Below, one piece after another: positions 18,447 to 27,387 of a DNA stretch of 49,502 bases. The stretch comes from Rhodopila globiformis. Its GTDB lineage: Bacteria > Pseudomonadota > Alphaproteobacteria > Acetobacterales > Acetobacteraceae. The stretch spans positions 1-49,502 of the forward strand of contig NZ_NHRY01000055.1 in the NCBI RefSeq assembly GCF_002937115.1, given 5' to 3'. Position numbers and translations under genes: made by a program. Positions within the stretch are counted from its first letter, which is position 1. Every line of letters starts with the position of its first letter. The notes beneath the pieces are model-generated. The model was not told the DNA's origin and did not search any database. It saw only the letters and a program-made list of their open reading frames with translations.

Positions 18447-20600
18447 ATGACCGCAGACGCCGGCGGAACCAGCCTTGTCCGCGTTGCCTGCCCGCATGAT
18501 TGCCCGGATACCTGCGCCATGCTGGTAACGGTCGGCAACGGGCGGGCGTTGGCCGTGCGCGGCGATCCGGATCATCCCTTCACCCGCGGCGGCCTGTGCG
18601 TGAAGGTCAACAACTACGAAAAGCGTGTCTACAGCGCCGATCGGCTGCTGTATCCGATGCGGCGGTCGGGGCCCAAGGGCAGCGGCCGGTTCGAACGGAT
18701 CACCTGGGACCAGGCGCTGGCCACGATAAAGCAGCGATGGTCGAACATCATCGAGGAATCGGGGCCGGCCGCTATCCTGCCGTACAGCTACCTCGGCACC
18801 GAGGGAATCCTGAACGGCCTGAATGCCGGGGACGCCTTCTTCAACCGGCTCGGCGCCACGATCAGCGAGCGGACATTCTGCGATTCCGCCTCGTGCACGG
18901 CGTATTTCATGACGATCGGCCCGTCCCCGGGCATGGACCCGGAAAGTTTCAAATACTCCAAATACATTATCCTCTGGGCCTGCAACACCATCAGCACCAA
19001 CCTGCATCACTGGCCGTTCATCGCCGAAGCGCGGCAGAACGGCGCGAAGCTGGTGGTGATCGACCCGGTCAGGACGCGCACCGCGCGTGAGGCCGACTGG
19101 CATATTCCGATCCGCCCGGGCACCGACGCGGCGCTCGCCCTGGGCATGATGCACGTCATCATCAACGAGGATCTCGTCGACCGTGACTATGTGGCGCAGT
19201 ACACGGTCGGCTTCGACGAACTGAAGCAGCGCGCCGGCAGCTACACACCAGAGCTGGTTTCAAGCATAACCGGTATTCCGGCCGACGACATCAGGACCCT
19301 GGCGCGCGAGTACGCGACGACTCAGCCCAGCGTCATCCGCATCGGCGTGGCGATCGAGCGCCATGCCGGCGGCGGCCAGACCGTGCGCGCAACGGCCTGC
19401 CTGCCGGCGCTGGTCGGCGCCTGGCGGCGCATCGGCGGCGGCATGCTGCAACTGCCGATCTGGGCGTTTCCGGTGAAATGGGAGAACCTGATGCGGCCCG
19501 ACTGGATCACGTCCGGCACGCGGGTGCTGAACCAGTGGCGCCTGGGGGCGGCCCTGATGCAGGAGGAACCGCTCGATCCACCCATCCGGTCGCTGTTCGT
19601 CTACAATTCCAACCCCGTCGTCGTCTCGCCGGAGCAACAGAAGATCGTCAAGGGGCTGGAGCGCGAGGACCTGTTCACTGTCGTCAGCGAGCAGTTCCTG
19701 ACGGACACGGCACAATACGCCGATATCGTCCTGCCGGCGACGACGCAGCTGGAGCAGTTCGACATCATGTTCTCCTGGGGGCACCTGTACCTGACGCTGA
19801 ACCAGAAGGCGATCGAACCGCTGGGCGAGGCGGTGCCCAACACCGAGCTGTTCCGGCGGCTTGCGCGGACCATGGGCCTGGACGATCCGCACTGGATCCG
19901 CAACGACGAGGACATGGCGCTGGACGCCCTGGACTGGACGCACCCGGCCATGCAGGGGATCACGATGGATTTGCTGAAGCAGAAGGGCTGGGCGCGGCTG
20001 GCTGTCGGAACGCCTGAAACCTATCTGCCGCACGCCGAGGGCAACTTCCTGACGCCATCGGGCAAGTGCGAGTTCAAGGCGTCGATGGCGGCGGGCGGCA
20101 ACTTCGTCCTGCCGCTGTTCCGCCAGGGGTCCAATGAATTCCAGCCGGGCGACCCGGTCGATCCGCTGCCGGCCTATACGCCGTCGCGTGAAAAAGCACC
20201 GATGGCGACATCCGGCCGGTATCCGCTCAACGTCATTTCGCCGAAGAGCCACGCCTTCCTGAATTCGTCCTACGGCAACCTGCCGGCCCAGCTTCATCAC
20301 GCCGGGGAGCAGGTCGTGCTGGTCAACCCGGCCGACGCCCGCGCGCGCAACGTCGGCGACGGCAGCCCGGTGCGGATCTTCAACGACCGCGGCAGCGTCG
20401 AGGCCGTGGCGAAGGTGACCGAGGACGTGATGCCGGGGGTGATCGTTGCGCCGATGGGATACTGGCGCAGCCTCAGCCGGGGCGGCGCCACGGTCAACGC
20501 GCTCAATCCCGCATCTTATGCGGATTTCGGCCGCGCGCCGGTGTTTTCCGACACGCTGGCCGAAATGGTCGTGGCAGGCGCCGCAATGGCCGCCGAGTAG
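18447..20600 (+). CDS. Molybdopterin-dependent oxidoreductase (Fe4S4-containing)
   Basis: A 717-residue enzyme of the DMSO-reductase superfamily. The N terminus has a Fe4S4 motif Cx3Cx3Cx27C (C15, C19, C23, C51) in VACPHDCPDTCAM and RGGLCVKVNNY. Next come YSADRLLYPMRRSGPKGSGR and FERITWDQAL, the usual cofactor-domain opening. The middle has VVIDPVRTRTAREADWHIPI and RPGTDAALALGMMHVIINED, and the C-terminal dinucleotide-binding domain has VLVNPADARARNVGDGSPV. There is no Tat signal, so it looks cytoplasmic. The start ATG 18447 follows GGGAGGA. An SDR-like gene follows after 20 bp. The substrate is unknown; hydroxytransferase- and BisC-like enzymes belong to this group. Confidence 0.88.
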   Translation: MTADAGGTSLVRVACPHDCPDTCAMLVTVGNGRALAVRGDPDHPFTRGGLCVKVNNYEKRVYSADRLLYPMRRSGPKGSGRFERITWDQALATIKQRWSNIIEESGPAAILPYSYLGTEGILNGLNAGDAFFNRLGATISERTFCDSASCTAYFMTIGPSPGMDPESFKYSKYIILWACNTISTNLHHWPFIAEARQNGAKLVVIDPVRTRTAREADWHIPIRPGTDAALALGMMHVIINEDLVDRDYVAQYTVGFDELKQRAGSYTPELVSSITGIPADDIRTLAREYATTQPSVIRIGVAIERHAGGGQTVRATACLPALVGAWRRIGGGMLQLPIWAFPVKWENLMRPDWITSGTRVLNQWRLGAALMQEEPLDPPIRSLFVYNSNPVVVSPEQQKIVKGLEREDLFTVVSEQFLTDTAQYADIVLPATTQLEQFDIMFSWGHLYLTLNQKAIEPLGEAVPNTELFRRLARTMGLDDPHWIRNDEDMALDALDWTHPAMQGITMDLLKQKGWARLAVGTPETYLPHAEGNFLTPSGKCEFKASMAAGGNFVLPLFRQGSNEFQPGDPVDPLPAYTPSREKAPMATSGRYPLNVISPKSHAFLNSSYGNLPAQLHHAGEQVVLVNPADARARNVGDGSPVRIFNDRGSVEAVAKVTEDVMPGVIVAPMGYWRSLSRGGATVNALNPASYADFGRAPVFSDTLAEMVVAGAAMAAE

Positions 20601-20620
20601 CACTGGAGAAACGACCCGGC

Positions 20621-21364
20621 ATGGAACGCAGGAACGCAACGGCCGCGGTGATCGGCGCAGGCGACTTCATCGGCGGCGCCATCGCGCGGAAATTCGCCGC
20701 CGAGGGCTTCACCGTCTTCGCCGGCCGGCGGAACGGCGAAAAACTGGCGCCGCTGCTGGCGGAAATCGAGGCGACCGGCGGGCGGGCAACCGGCCGTTCG
20801 CTCGACGCAAGGAAAGAGCACGACATCACCGCCTTCCTGCAGGAGGCGGAGACGGCGGCGCCGCTGGACGTCTGCATCTTCAACATCGGCGCGAACGTCA
20901 ACTTCCCGCTGCTGGAAACAACCGAGCGGGTGTTCCGGAAGGTGTGGGAGATGGCGTGCTACTCCGGCTTCCTGGCCGGGCGCGAGGCCGCGCGCCTGAT
21001 GCTGCCGCGGGGGCGGGGCGCGATCTTCTTCACCGGCGCCACCGCCAGTCTGCGCGGCGGCAGCGGCTATGCCGCCTTCGCCGCCGCGAAATTCGGCCTG
21101 CGCGCGGTGGCGCAAAGCGCGGCGCGTGAACTGGGGCCGAAGAACATCCACGTCGCCCACCTGGTCATCGACTCCGGCGTCGATACCGCGTGGGTGCGCG
21201 AACGGATCAGGCAGCGCGAGGGGGACGAGGCGCTGAAGAACCTCGATCCGAACCGCCTGATGCGGCCGGAGGCGGTGGCGGAAGCCTACTGGCAGCTCTA
21301 TCGGCAGCCGCGTGATGCCTGGACGTTCGAGATGGAGATCCGGCCGTTCGGCGAAACGTGGTGA
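20621..21364 (+). CDS. SDR-fold protein lacking the catalytic Tyr
   Basis: A 247-residue short-chain dehydrogenase/reductase fold. The nucleotide motif is VIGAGDFIGGAI (Gly12, Gly14, Gly18), with AGRR following the second strand and FNIGANVNF as the NNAG-like block. At the active site the sequence is FFTGATASLRGGSGYAAFAA, then AKFGLRA. Lys157 is kept, but the Tyr four residues before it is Phe153, and the catalytic Ser also seems to be replaced. It may be an atypical SDR. It lies 20 bp after the molybdoenzyme with a GGAGAAA site, so it is probably co-transcribed. Its end converges on the phosphatase gene. Confidence 0.85.
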   Translation: MERRNATAAVIGAGDFIGGAIARKFAAEGFTVFAGRRNGEKLAPLLAEIEATGGRATGRSLDARKEHDITAFLQEAETAAPLDVCIFNIGANVNFPLLETTERVFRKVWEMACYSGFLAGREAARLMLPRGRGAIFFTGATASLRGGSGYAAFAAAKFGLRAVAQSAARELGPKNIHVAHLVIDSGVDTAWVRERIRQREGDEALKNLDPNRLMRPEAVAEAYWQLYRQPRDAWTFEMEIRPFGETW

Positions 21365-21373
21365 CGGGTAGCC

Positions 21374-21979
21374 CTATTTGCGTAGGGTGTTCTGGCCGAG
21401 GGCCACCGCCACTTCCCGGCCTCGTCCACCGGCCTGCATCTGCCGGGCAAGGTCCGGGTCAACCGCCAGCCGCGTGCGGTAGAGGCTGCTCGCCGCCATG
21501 ACGAGGTCGCCGTCCCGCCCGAGCTGTCGGTCGCCGATTTCCAGAATGCGCAGGTTCGGCCAGGCCTGCGGGCGGAGGCGCAGGATCTCGTCAATGATGC
21601 GCGCGCCGGAAACCGCGGGAAGCGCCTGGGCAAGCAGGAGCGCCATCGACGCGGTGGAGCGCGAGATCCCGGCATGGCAGTGCACGAGCAGGTGCGCATC
21701 CGTCCGCGGCTCACGCAGCAGGTCGCGTCCGAAGGCGAGAAGTTGCAGGACGTGCGCCTCCTGCGGCGCGGCGGCCCCGGGATGATCCGGCTCGATCACG
21801 TCATGGAAGCGCAGTTCGAGCTTCGCGTGCTCGCCGAATGCGCCGAACGCTTCCGGCACAGGCCAGTCCGGGTCGAGAATGGACAGGACATGGCTGACCC
21901 GGTTCCGGCAATGGCCGGCCAGTTCCTCGAGGCCGCAGATGCTGGTCCTGAACGGCGCGAAGGTATCTGTTGACGGCAT
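21374..21979 (-). CDS. Cysteine-based protein phosphatase (CX5R family)
   Basis: A 201-residue protein with the tyrosine/dual-specificity phosphatase P-loop LLVHCHAGISRSTASM (Cys101, Arg107). A conserved acidic loop, RFHDVIEPDHPG, is in the right place for the general acid. It is short, with no signal peptide or membrane helix. This type is common in alphaproteobacteria as a predicted protein-tyrosine phosphatase, but substrates are not known. ATG 21979 is preferred; an in-frame TTG is two codons upstream. It converges with the SDR-like gene, 9 bp apart. Confidence 0.85.
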   Translation of the reverse strand: MPSTDTFAPFRTSICGLEELAGHCRNRVSHVLSILDPDWPVPEAFGAFGEHAKLELRFHDVIEPDHPGAAAPQEAHVLQLLAFGRDLLREPRTDAHLLVHCHAGISRSTASMALLLAQALPAVSGARIIDEILRLRPQAWPNLRILEIGDRQLGRDGDLVMAASSLYRTRLAVDPDLARQMQAGGRGREVAVALGQNTLRK

Positions 21980-22383
21980 TCGCAAGATCGCGATCCACTG
22001 TGCTGTAAACTTTGACGCAGCGCCATGATAACCGCAATGGGAATTCCAGTGGTTAACGTTGCATGAAACATGACTCGATGGCGTTACATTGTGTCATTTG
22101 ATTTACGGAAAGTAATGTGCGGAGACAACCGCAAGATCGGACGCGTTGGCAAACGGCAGGTGGGTTGAGACGAATGTGCCGGATCGACAGCGACAGCCAA
22201 TGGCGGCACGGATGCCGTCTATCGGGCGGCAAGGTCACGTCCACGCAGCGCCTGGCTGCGGCGTTGGCGGCCGATCGGCGATGTCGTACTGGCGGAAAAT
22301 CCGCGGACTTCACCACAGAGTTAGCCAGCCGGCGCGCCGGCACCGCGATGGCCGAAAATGGGCGAAAGGTCCGTTGTCTCTCC

Positions 22384-22460
22384 GTCATGGCTGGGCGTGT
22401 CCCGGCCATCCACCCCCCCGCCGTTCGTGCGCAGATGGCCGGGACACGCCCGGCCATGAC
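22384..22460. repeat. REP-like palindrome, family B
   Basis: A palindromic unit opening GTCATGGCTGGGCGTGTCCC and closing with the complementary GGGACACGCCCGGCCATGAC, separated by a Pro-codon-like C-rich loop. One arm base is mismatched (T for C). Other copies lie at 29473-29548 and 36496-36571, and decayed ones near 44219-44269 and 48085-48160. Confidence 0.85.
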
Positions 22461-22519
22461 GATGAGGAAACGACCTGGCCCCACCCTGCCATTGGCGCCT
22501 GTGGGTCCGCATTTTCATA

Positions 22520-22603
22520 GGAGACACAGAGCCACAGAGATCAGAAGCGCCGCGCCGCCGACGGCTTCGTTGCAATCTCTGTGTCACTGTGTCTCTGTGG
22601 TGA
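22520..22603. repeat. CACAGAG-type imperfect inverted repeat
   Basis: The left arm contains GGAGACACAGAGCCACAGAG and the right arm CTCTGTGTCACTGTGTCTCT, with a GC-rich centre, GCGCCGCGCCGCCGACGGC. A related copy lies at 48251-48329, and the similarity also extends to the left (22240-22320 against 48180-48250). The repeat may be transcribed as a long hairpin; its origin is unknown. Confidence 0.75.
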
Positions 22604-22799
22604 ACCATCGTCGGCCGCAGCAAGCACCGGCCATGACAGGGACGCACGTCGCTGACCGCGCCGTCATGGGGTCTGGACGGGTACTGCATGAACGCCTTCG
22701 TGCCGTTTGGCGCCAACAGGTATCGCAATGAGGCGACCGAGGCAGGCACGAGGCGCCATGACGATGATCATGCGTACGGTCCATGATTGCGGCAGGGCA

Positions 22800-22915
22800 G
22801 TGACGGTGCGCCTTGTCGGTGGTTCGTGCGGTGGACGGAACCGATGAAACGCCAAGACGCCAAGTTCATGGCCAGCGATTTGCCGCCTGCCGCGATCAAT
22901 GCCATGACAGGCCGG
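22800..22915. repeat. Dispersed repeat family D, copy 1
   Basis: A non-palindromic repeat with a CGGTGGTTCGTGCGGTGGA start, AAACGCCAAGACGCCAAGTT in the middle and GCCATGACAGG at the end. Further copies lie at 41429-41547, 41776-41881 (partial) and 44381-44530, with about 70-80 percent identity by eye. Confidence 0.8.
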
Positions 22916-23006
22916 CGGCGCCCGGGGCAAATGTCACAAAATTGGATCGTTGCCGGCGATCAATTCGATGCTATCAGCACCACCGTCCGACGCCGGAGGT
23001 GCGCCA

Positions 23007-25346
23007 GTGGAGTATTCGCGTCATTTCAAGTTCCTGATCTGCGCCCCGGCGTTCAACCCGACGGCCCTGGAAGGCCAGCGCGTCCAGAGCATCGTCGAGG
23101 AGATCGAACGCGACGGCTATGCCGTCATTCGCGCCCGCAAGGCCGAGGACGCGGAACTCGTCATCCAGGCCGATGTCGCCGTCGGCTGCGTCCTGCTGGA
23201 CTGGGGCAAGCGCGGGCCGCAGGGGAAGATGGCCGGCCTCGTCTCGTTGATCCGCAAGCGCGGCCTGGACATGCCGATCATCATCCTGGTACGCCGCCAG
23301 CGGCTGGAGGACATCCCGGTCGCCGTCCTGCAGGAGGCCGACGGCTACGTGTTCCTGGCCGAGGAGACGCCGGACTTCATCGCCAAGCACCTGATCAGCC
23401 GCCTGAAGGCGTATGCCGAGACGCTGCGCACGCCGTTCTTCGGCGCCCTGGTCGACTATGCCGAGGAAGGCAATCAGCTCTGGACCTGTCCCGGCCACAA
23501 CGGCGGCGTCTTCTACGCCCGCAGCCCCATCGGCCGCATCTTCGTGCAGCACCTGGGCGAGGCGGTGTTCCGCGACGACCTGGACAATTCCGTGCTCGAC
23601 CTCGGCGACCTGCTGACGCACGAAGGCCCCGCCCTGGCGGCGCAGAAGGAAGCGGCGAAGATCTTCGGCGCCGAGCGCACCTGGTTCGTGCTGAACGGCA
23701 CCTCGGCCTCGAACAAGATCGTGCTGCAGGGCCTGGTGTCGCAGGGCGACCTTGTGTTATTCGACAGAAACAACCATAAGGCCGCGCATCACGGCGCGCT
23801 GTATCTCGGCGGCGGCATTCCCGTCTTCCTCGAAACCGATCGTAACGTCCAAGGACTGATAGGGCCGATCGACTACGAGGCGCTGGATGAGGAGTCGATC
23901 CGCGAGAAGATCCGCAGGCATCCGCTGGTCACCGATCCCGATGCCTGGCGCAGGCCGCGTCCGTTCCGAGTGGCGGTGATCGAGCAGTGCACTTATGACG
24001 GCACTATTTACTGCGCAGAAACGATCCTGCGAAAGCTCGGTCCGCTGTGCGAATACATCCTGTTCGACGAGGCCTGGGCCGGCTTCATGAAGTTCCACCC
24101 GATCTACCGCGGCCGCTTCGCCATGGGGCTGGAGGGGCTTGGGCCCGACGCGCCCGGCGTGATCGCCACGCAATCGACGCACAAGCAACTGGCAGGCTTC
24201 AGCCAGGCCAGCCAGATCCACGTCAGGGACCGCCACATCGAAGGCCAGCGCCGGCGCCTGGAACACCGGCGGCTGAACGAGATGTTCATGATGCACGCCT
24301 CGACCTCGCCGTTCTATCCGCTGTTCGCCTCGCTCGACGTCGGCGCGCAGATGATGAAGGGGCGGCAGGGCGAGGTGCTGTGGGACGATACGATCCGGCT
24401 CGGCATCGAGCTGCGCAGGAAGATGCGCCACCTCGCCCGCGAGTTCGCCACCAGCGAATCCGATCCCGATCGACAATGGTTTTTCGAGCCGTTCGTGCCC
24501 GACCGGGTGGAGCACGACGGCGTCGTCAAGGCGTGGGAGGACGTGCCCACCGACGACCTCGCGGCCGATGCGCGCTACTGGCAACTGTCGCCCGGCGCCG
24601 CGTGGCACGGGTTCCGCCATGTCACGAACGGCTATGCGATCACCGATCCCAACAAGCTGACGCTGCTGACGCCGGGCTTCGACCGCGGCAGCGGGCACTA
24701 CGGCGCGTATGGCATCCCGGCGCCGGTGCTGGCGCAGTACCTGCGGGAAAACCAGATCGTTGCCGAAAAGAACGACCTGAACAGCATCCTGTTCCTGCTG
24801 ACGCCGGGGGTTGAGTCGAGCAAGGCCGGCACGCTGCTCAGCGCCCTGGTGTTCTTCAAGCGCCTGCACGACGACAACGCGCGGCTGGAGGAGGTGATCC
24901 CCGAGTTCGTCCGCCGCCGCCCGGACCGCTACGGCGGCCTGCGGCTGCGCGACCTGTGCCGGGAGATGCATGCCTTCTACCGCGACCACGGCACCAGCGC
25001 GCTGCAGCGCGCGCAGTTCCGTCCGCAACATTTCCCGACGCTGGCGATGCGCCCGGACGAGGCGGTTCGGCGGCTGGTCAGGAACGAGGTGGAGTACCGG
25101 CCGCTGGACGAACTCGACGGCCAGGTCGCGACCACGCTGTGGGTGGTCTATCCGCCCGGCATCGCAACCATCATCCCGGGCGAGCGCCTGGATGAGCGGG
25201 CACGGCCGATGATCGACTACCTGAAGGTCTTCGAGCAGGGATCGAACCTGTTCCCGGGCTTTGAGAACGAGGCGCAGGGCGTCTATCGCGAGAAGCAGCC
25301 GGACGGCTCGACGCGGATGTTTACATATGTGACGACAGCGCCCTGA
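23007..25346 (+). CDS. Orn/Lys/Arg decarboxylase, fold-type I PLP enzyme
   Basis: A 779-residue amino-acid decarboxylase of the large acid-inducible group (SpeC, LdcC, AdiA). The N-terminal wing domain (about 1-130) resembles a receiver fold. The PLP domain has WTCPGHNGGVFYARSPIGR, FVLNGTSASNKIVLQ, a YDGTIYCAETIL loop, FDEAWAGFMKFHPIY (the PLP-nitrogen Asp) and ATQSTHKQLAGFSQAS with the Schiff-base Lys after STH. The C-terminal domain ends with AQGVYREKQPDGS. The start GTG 23007 has GGAGGT seven bases upstream; the longer TTG-initiated frame has no ribosome site. The substrate cannot be fixed by eye. No antiporter lies nearby. Confidence 0.92.
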   Translation: MEYSRHFKFLICAPAFNPTALEGQRVQSIVEEIERDGYAVIRARKAEDAELVIQADVAVGCVLLDWGKRGPQGKMAGLVSLIRKRGLDMPIIILVRRQRLEDIPVAVLQEADGYVFLAEETPDFIAKHLISRLKAYAETLRTPFFGALVDYAEEGNQLWTCPGHNGGVFYARSPIGRIFVQHLGEAVFRDDLDNSVLDLGDLLTHEGPALAAQKEAAKIFGAERTWFVLNGTSASNKIVLQGLVSQGDLVLFDRNNHKAAHHGALYLGGGIPVFLETDRNVQGLIGPIDYEALDEESIREKIRRHPLVTDPDAWRRPRPFRVAVIEQCTYDGTIYCAETILRKLGPLCEYILFDEAWAGFMKFHPIYRGRFAMGLEGLGPDAPGVIATQSTHKQLAGFSQASQIHVRDRHIEGQRRRLEHRRLNEMFMMHASTSPFYPLFASLDVGAQMMKGRQGEVLWDDTIRLGIELRRKMRHLAREFATSESDPDRQWFFEPFVPDRVEHDGVVKAWEDVPTDDLAADARYWQLSPGAAWHGFRHVTNGYAITDPNKLTLLTPGFDRGSGHYGAYGIPAPVLAQYLRENQIVAEKNDLNSILFLLTPGVESSKAGTLLSALVFFKRLHDDNARLEEVIPEFVRRRPDRYGGLRLRDLCREMHAFYRDHGTSALQRAQFRPQHFPTLAMRPDEAVRRLVRNEVEYRPLDELDGQVATTLWVVYPPGIATIIPGERLDERARPMIDYLKVFEQGSNLFPGFENEAQGVYREKQPDGSTRMFTYVTTAP

Positions 25347-25511
25347 TGCTGGGGACGCTGCCCGCCACGCCGATCGGCGGGTCCGCTGAACCGGCGGTGA
25401 TCAGGCGGAACAGCGCTGCCGGGCTGGCCGCGCCGCCGAAGCCGCCACGACGCTGCGCGCGCGCAACTTACGGCCCGTGCGTCGTGGCGCCGGCGGCGCC
25501 CGGCCACGGCC

Positions 25512-26072
25512 TCAGTTCATCGGCCCGCGGCGGTAGGCCTTGCCGGCGATATAGGCCACGCCTTCCGGGCCAACCTGCTCGGCGTGCATGCAGCCGGCCG
25601 GGATTTCGCAATGGTCGCCGGCGCGGAAGGTTTCCGGCTTGCCGTCGCGGATCAGCGTGATTTCTCCGCCCAGGACCATGATCCGGACATCGAAGTCATG
25701 CGCATGAGCGTCCCCGGCGTGGTTGGCCTGCTGGCCGCCGTGGATGACCTCGAAACCTTCGCGGCGCAGGTCGCTTTCGAACGCCTCGCGGGTCAGCGGC
25801 CCGCCATTCCGCCGGCGGCCTGAAATGTAGGCGACGCCCTCGGCCCCGACGTCTTCGGCGTGCATGCAGCCGGCCGGCACCATGCAGCACTGTCCGGCAC
25901 GGAGGGTTTCCGGCGCGTTGTCCCGGGTGATGGTGAGTTCGCCGCCGAGCACCATAAGCTTGGCGTCGAAGTCATGGCAGTGATTGCCGACGTGCAGGTT
26001 GGGTTTCAGGCTGCTGTTGACGATCCGATAGCCTTCGGCCCGCAATTCGGATTCAAATTCGAGACGATCCAT
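25512..26072 (-). CDS. Tandem-duplicated cupin protein
   Basis: A 186-residue protein made of two homologous cupin units, residues about 5-85 and 95-180. Unit 1 has HCHDFDAKLMVLGGELTITR and VPAGCMHAEDVGAEGVAYIS; unit 2 has HAHDFDVRIMVLGGEITLIR and IPAGCMHAEQVGPEGVAYIA. Each keeps possible metal ligands (HxH, a Cys-Met-His near the second motif). The two halves are so alike that the duplication seems recent. The gene converges with the decarboxylase gene. It could be a metal-dependent dioxygenase or a small-molecule binder; the substrate is unknown. Confidence 0.82.
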   Translation of the reverse strand: MDRLEFESELRAEGYRIVNSSLKPNLHVGNHCHDFDAKLMVLGGELTITRDNAPETLRAGQCCMVPAGCMHAEDVGAEGVAYISGRRRNGGPLTREAFESDLRREGFEVIHGGQQANHAGDAHAHDFDVRIMVLGGEITLIRDGKPETFRAGDHCEIPAGCMHAEQVGPEGVAYIAGKAYRRGPMN

Positions 26073-26258
26073 TGACGTTCTCCCGAGTTCTTATCGCCAG
26101 CATTGTATTCGGGGGCAGCAGGATAACCGGGGTATTCAAATTCCCCGCGCGGGTCAAGCCGATCGCACGATCGGCGGACGGCTTAAAGCAGGCGGGATAT
26201 ATCGAATTCAGAACAAATTCGGCCGTCTGTCGCGTCCTGGCCGCAGACGCCGTACAGC

Positions 26259-26292
26259 GGAACGGCCCCTTCCCGCGGGAAGGGGCCGTTCC
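26259..26292 (-). terminator. Perfect 34-nt palindrome after rpsI
   Basis: A perfect palindrome of 34 bases centred on CCCGCGGG, with arms GGAACGGCCCCTTCCCG and its complement. It starts 22 bases after the rpsI stop in the direction of transcription. This is the expected place for the terminator of the rplM-rpsI mRNA. No T-run follows. Confidence 0.75.
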
Positions 26293-26313
26293 ACCAAGCC
26301 AATGGACCGATGA

Positions 26314-26838
26314 TCAGCGCTTGCTGAACTGGAAGCTGCGGCGGGCCTTCGCCTTGCCGTACTTCTTGCGCTCGACCGCGCGGGAGTCACGGGTGAGGAA
26401 CCCGGCCACCTTCAGGATGCTGCGCAGTTCCGGCTCATAGTACGTCAGCGCGCGGCTGATGCCGTGCCGCACCGCGCCCGCCTGGCCGGACAGGCCGCCG
26501 CCGGTCACCGTGCAGTAGACGTCGAACTGGTTGTAGCGGTCCGCCACCAGGAACGGCTGGGTCAGCAGCATGCGCAGCACCGGACGGGCGAAATACTGCA
26601 CGACCTTCTTGCCGTTGACGGTGATCTCGCCCTTGCCCGGCTTGATCCAGACGCGCGCAGTGGATTCCTTGCGGCGGCCGGTGGCGTAGGAGCGGCCCTG
26701 GGCGTCGCGCTTCGGCTCGCGATGAGGCTGGGTGCCGGGGACGGGCGGTGCGGCGGTGCTTTCGGCCTCGGTGGCGGCCTGGCGGGCGGCCAGCGCGTCC
26801 TTCAGGTCTGCCAGGGTGCCGGTTGTGGTTCCAGACAT
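26314..26838 (-). CDS. rpsI: 30S ribosomal protein S9
   Basis: A 174-residue S9 with an N-terminal extension of about 45 residues (acidic, Ala-rich) before the conserved body. The body shows [34 protein letters not shown], a [19 protein letters not shown] block and the basic tail [17 protein letters not shown], whose last residues reach the P-site tRNA. It lies 5 bp after rplM and is co-transcribed with it. A strong palindrome follows. Confidence 0.98.
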   Translation of the reverse strand: MSGTTTGTLADLKDALAARQAATEAESTAAPPVPGTQPHREPKRDAQGRSYATGRRKESTARVWIKPGKGEITVNGKKVVQYFARPVLRMLLTQPFLVADRYNQFDVYCTVTGGGLSGQAGAVRHGISRALTYYEPELRSILKVAGFLTRDSRAVERKKYGKAKARRSFQFSKR

Positions 26839-26843
26839 CGGTC

Positions 26844-27311
26844 TCAGCCCCTCTTGTTCTTCGGATTCAGCGCAGCGACATCCAGTGGCTTCGGCTGCTG
26901 GCCGTCATGCGGATGCTCGGCCCCGCCATAGACATACAGGTGCTTCATCTGCTTGCGCTGCAGCGGGCCGCGGGTGATCATCCGCTCCACCGCCTTTTCC
27001 AGCACCCGCTCGGGGTGTTTCGAGTCCAGCCGCTGGCGGATCGAGCGGCCCTTGATGCCGCCGGGATAGCCGGTGTGGTAGTAGAACACCGACTGTTCCG
27101 CCTTGTTGCCGGTGACCTTCACCTTCTCGGCGTTGATCACGATGACATTGTCGCCGCAATCGACGTGCGGGGTGAACTGCGGCTTGTGCTTGCCGCGCAG
27201 GCGGTTGGCGATGATGACGGCGAGGCGGCCGAGCACGACGCCGTCGGCATCGATCAGCACCCAGTCCTTCTTCACCTCCGACGGTTTCAGAGAGGCCGTG
27301 GTCTTGAGCAT
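26844..27311 (-). CDS. rplM: 50S ribosomal protein L13
   Basis: A 155-residue L13 with the family motifs [58 protein letters not shown] and [21 protein letters not shown]13 is an early-assembly 50S protein. The start ATG 27311 was chosen by the conserved [15 protein letters not shown] opening; a longer in-frame reading is not supported. It heads the rplM-rpsI pair. A palindromic site lies 77 bp upstream, between it and the divergent monooxygenase gene. Confidence 0.98.
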   Translation of the reverse strand: MLKTTASLKPSEVKKDWVLIDADGVVLGRLAVIIANRLRGKHKPQFTPHVDCGDNVIVINAEKVKVTGNKAEQSVFYYHTGYPGGIKGRSIRQRLDSKHPERVLEKAVERMITRGPLQRKQMKHLYVYGGAEHPHDGQQPKPLDVAALNPKNKRG

Positions 27312-27387
27312 GATGGTTATGTCTGTCCGGTGATACAGAAGGCGCGGGTTATGGCGACGCAACCCGCGCCGGTCAAGCGGTTTTCCG

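Larger units (their letters stand above)
21980..23006. other. Repeat-filled gap of about 1 kb without genes
   Basis: The left 130 bp is unusually A/T-rich (about 22010-22130) and probably contains the phosphatase promoter. The rest is made of repeats listed separately: a B palindrome, a CACAGAG-type inverted repeat and a D copy. The last 20 bases hold the GGAGGT site of the decarboxylase gene. Confidence 0.6.

Noticed and set aside
22100-22750. Several plus- and minus-strand open frames in the repeat-filled gap
   Set aside because: They run through the palindromes and CACAGAG repeats. The predicted peptides contain repeated words such as HGWACPGH and MAGRVPAI that come from the repeats.
22950-23006. 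Upstream TTG as start of the decarboxylase
   Set aside because: It has no ribosome site, whereas GTG 23007 has GGAGGT at ideal spacing and the family N terminus begins there.
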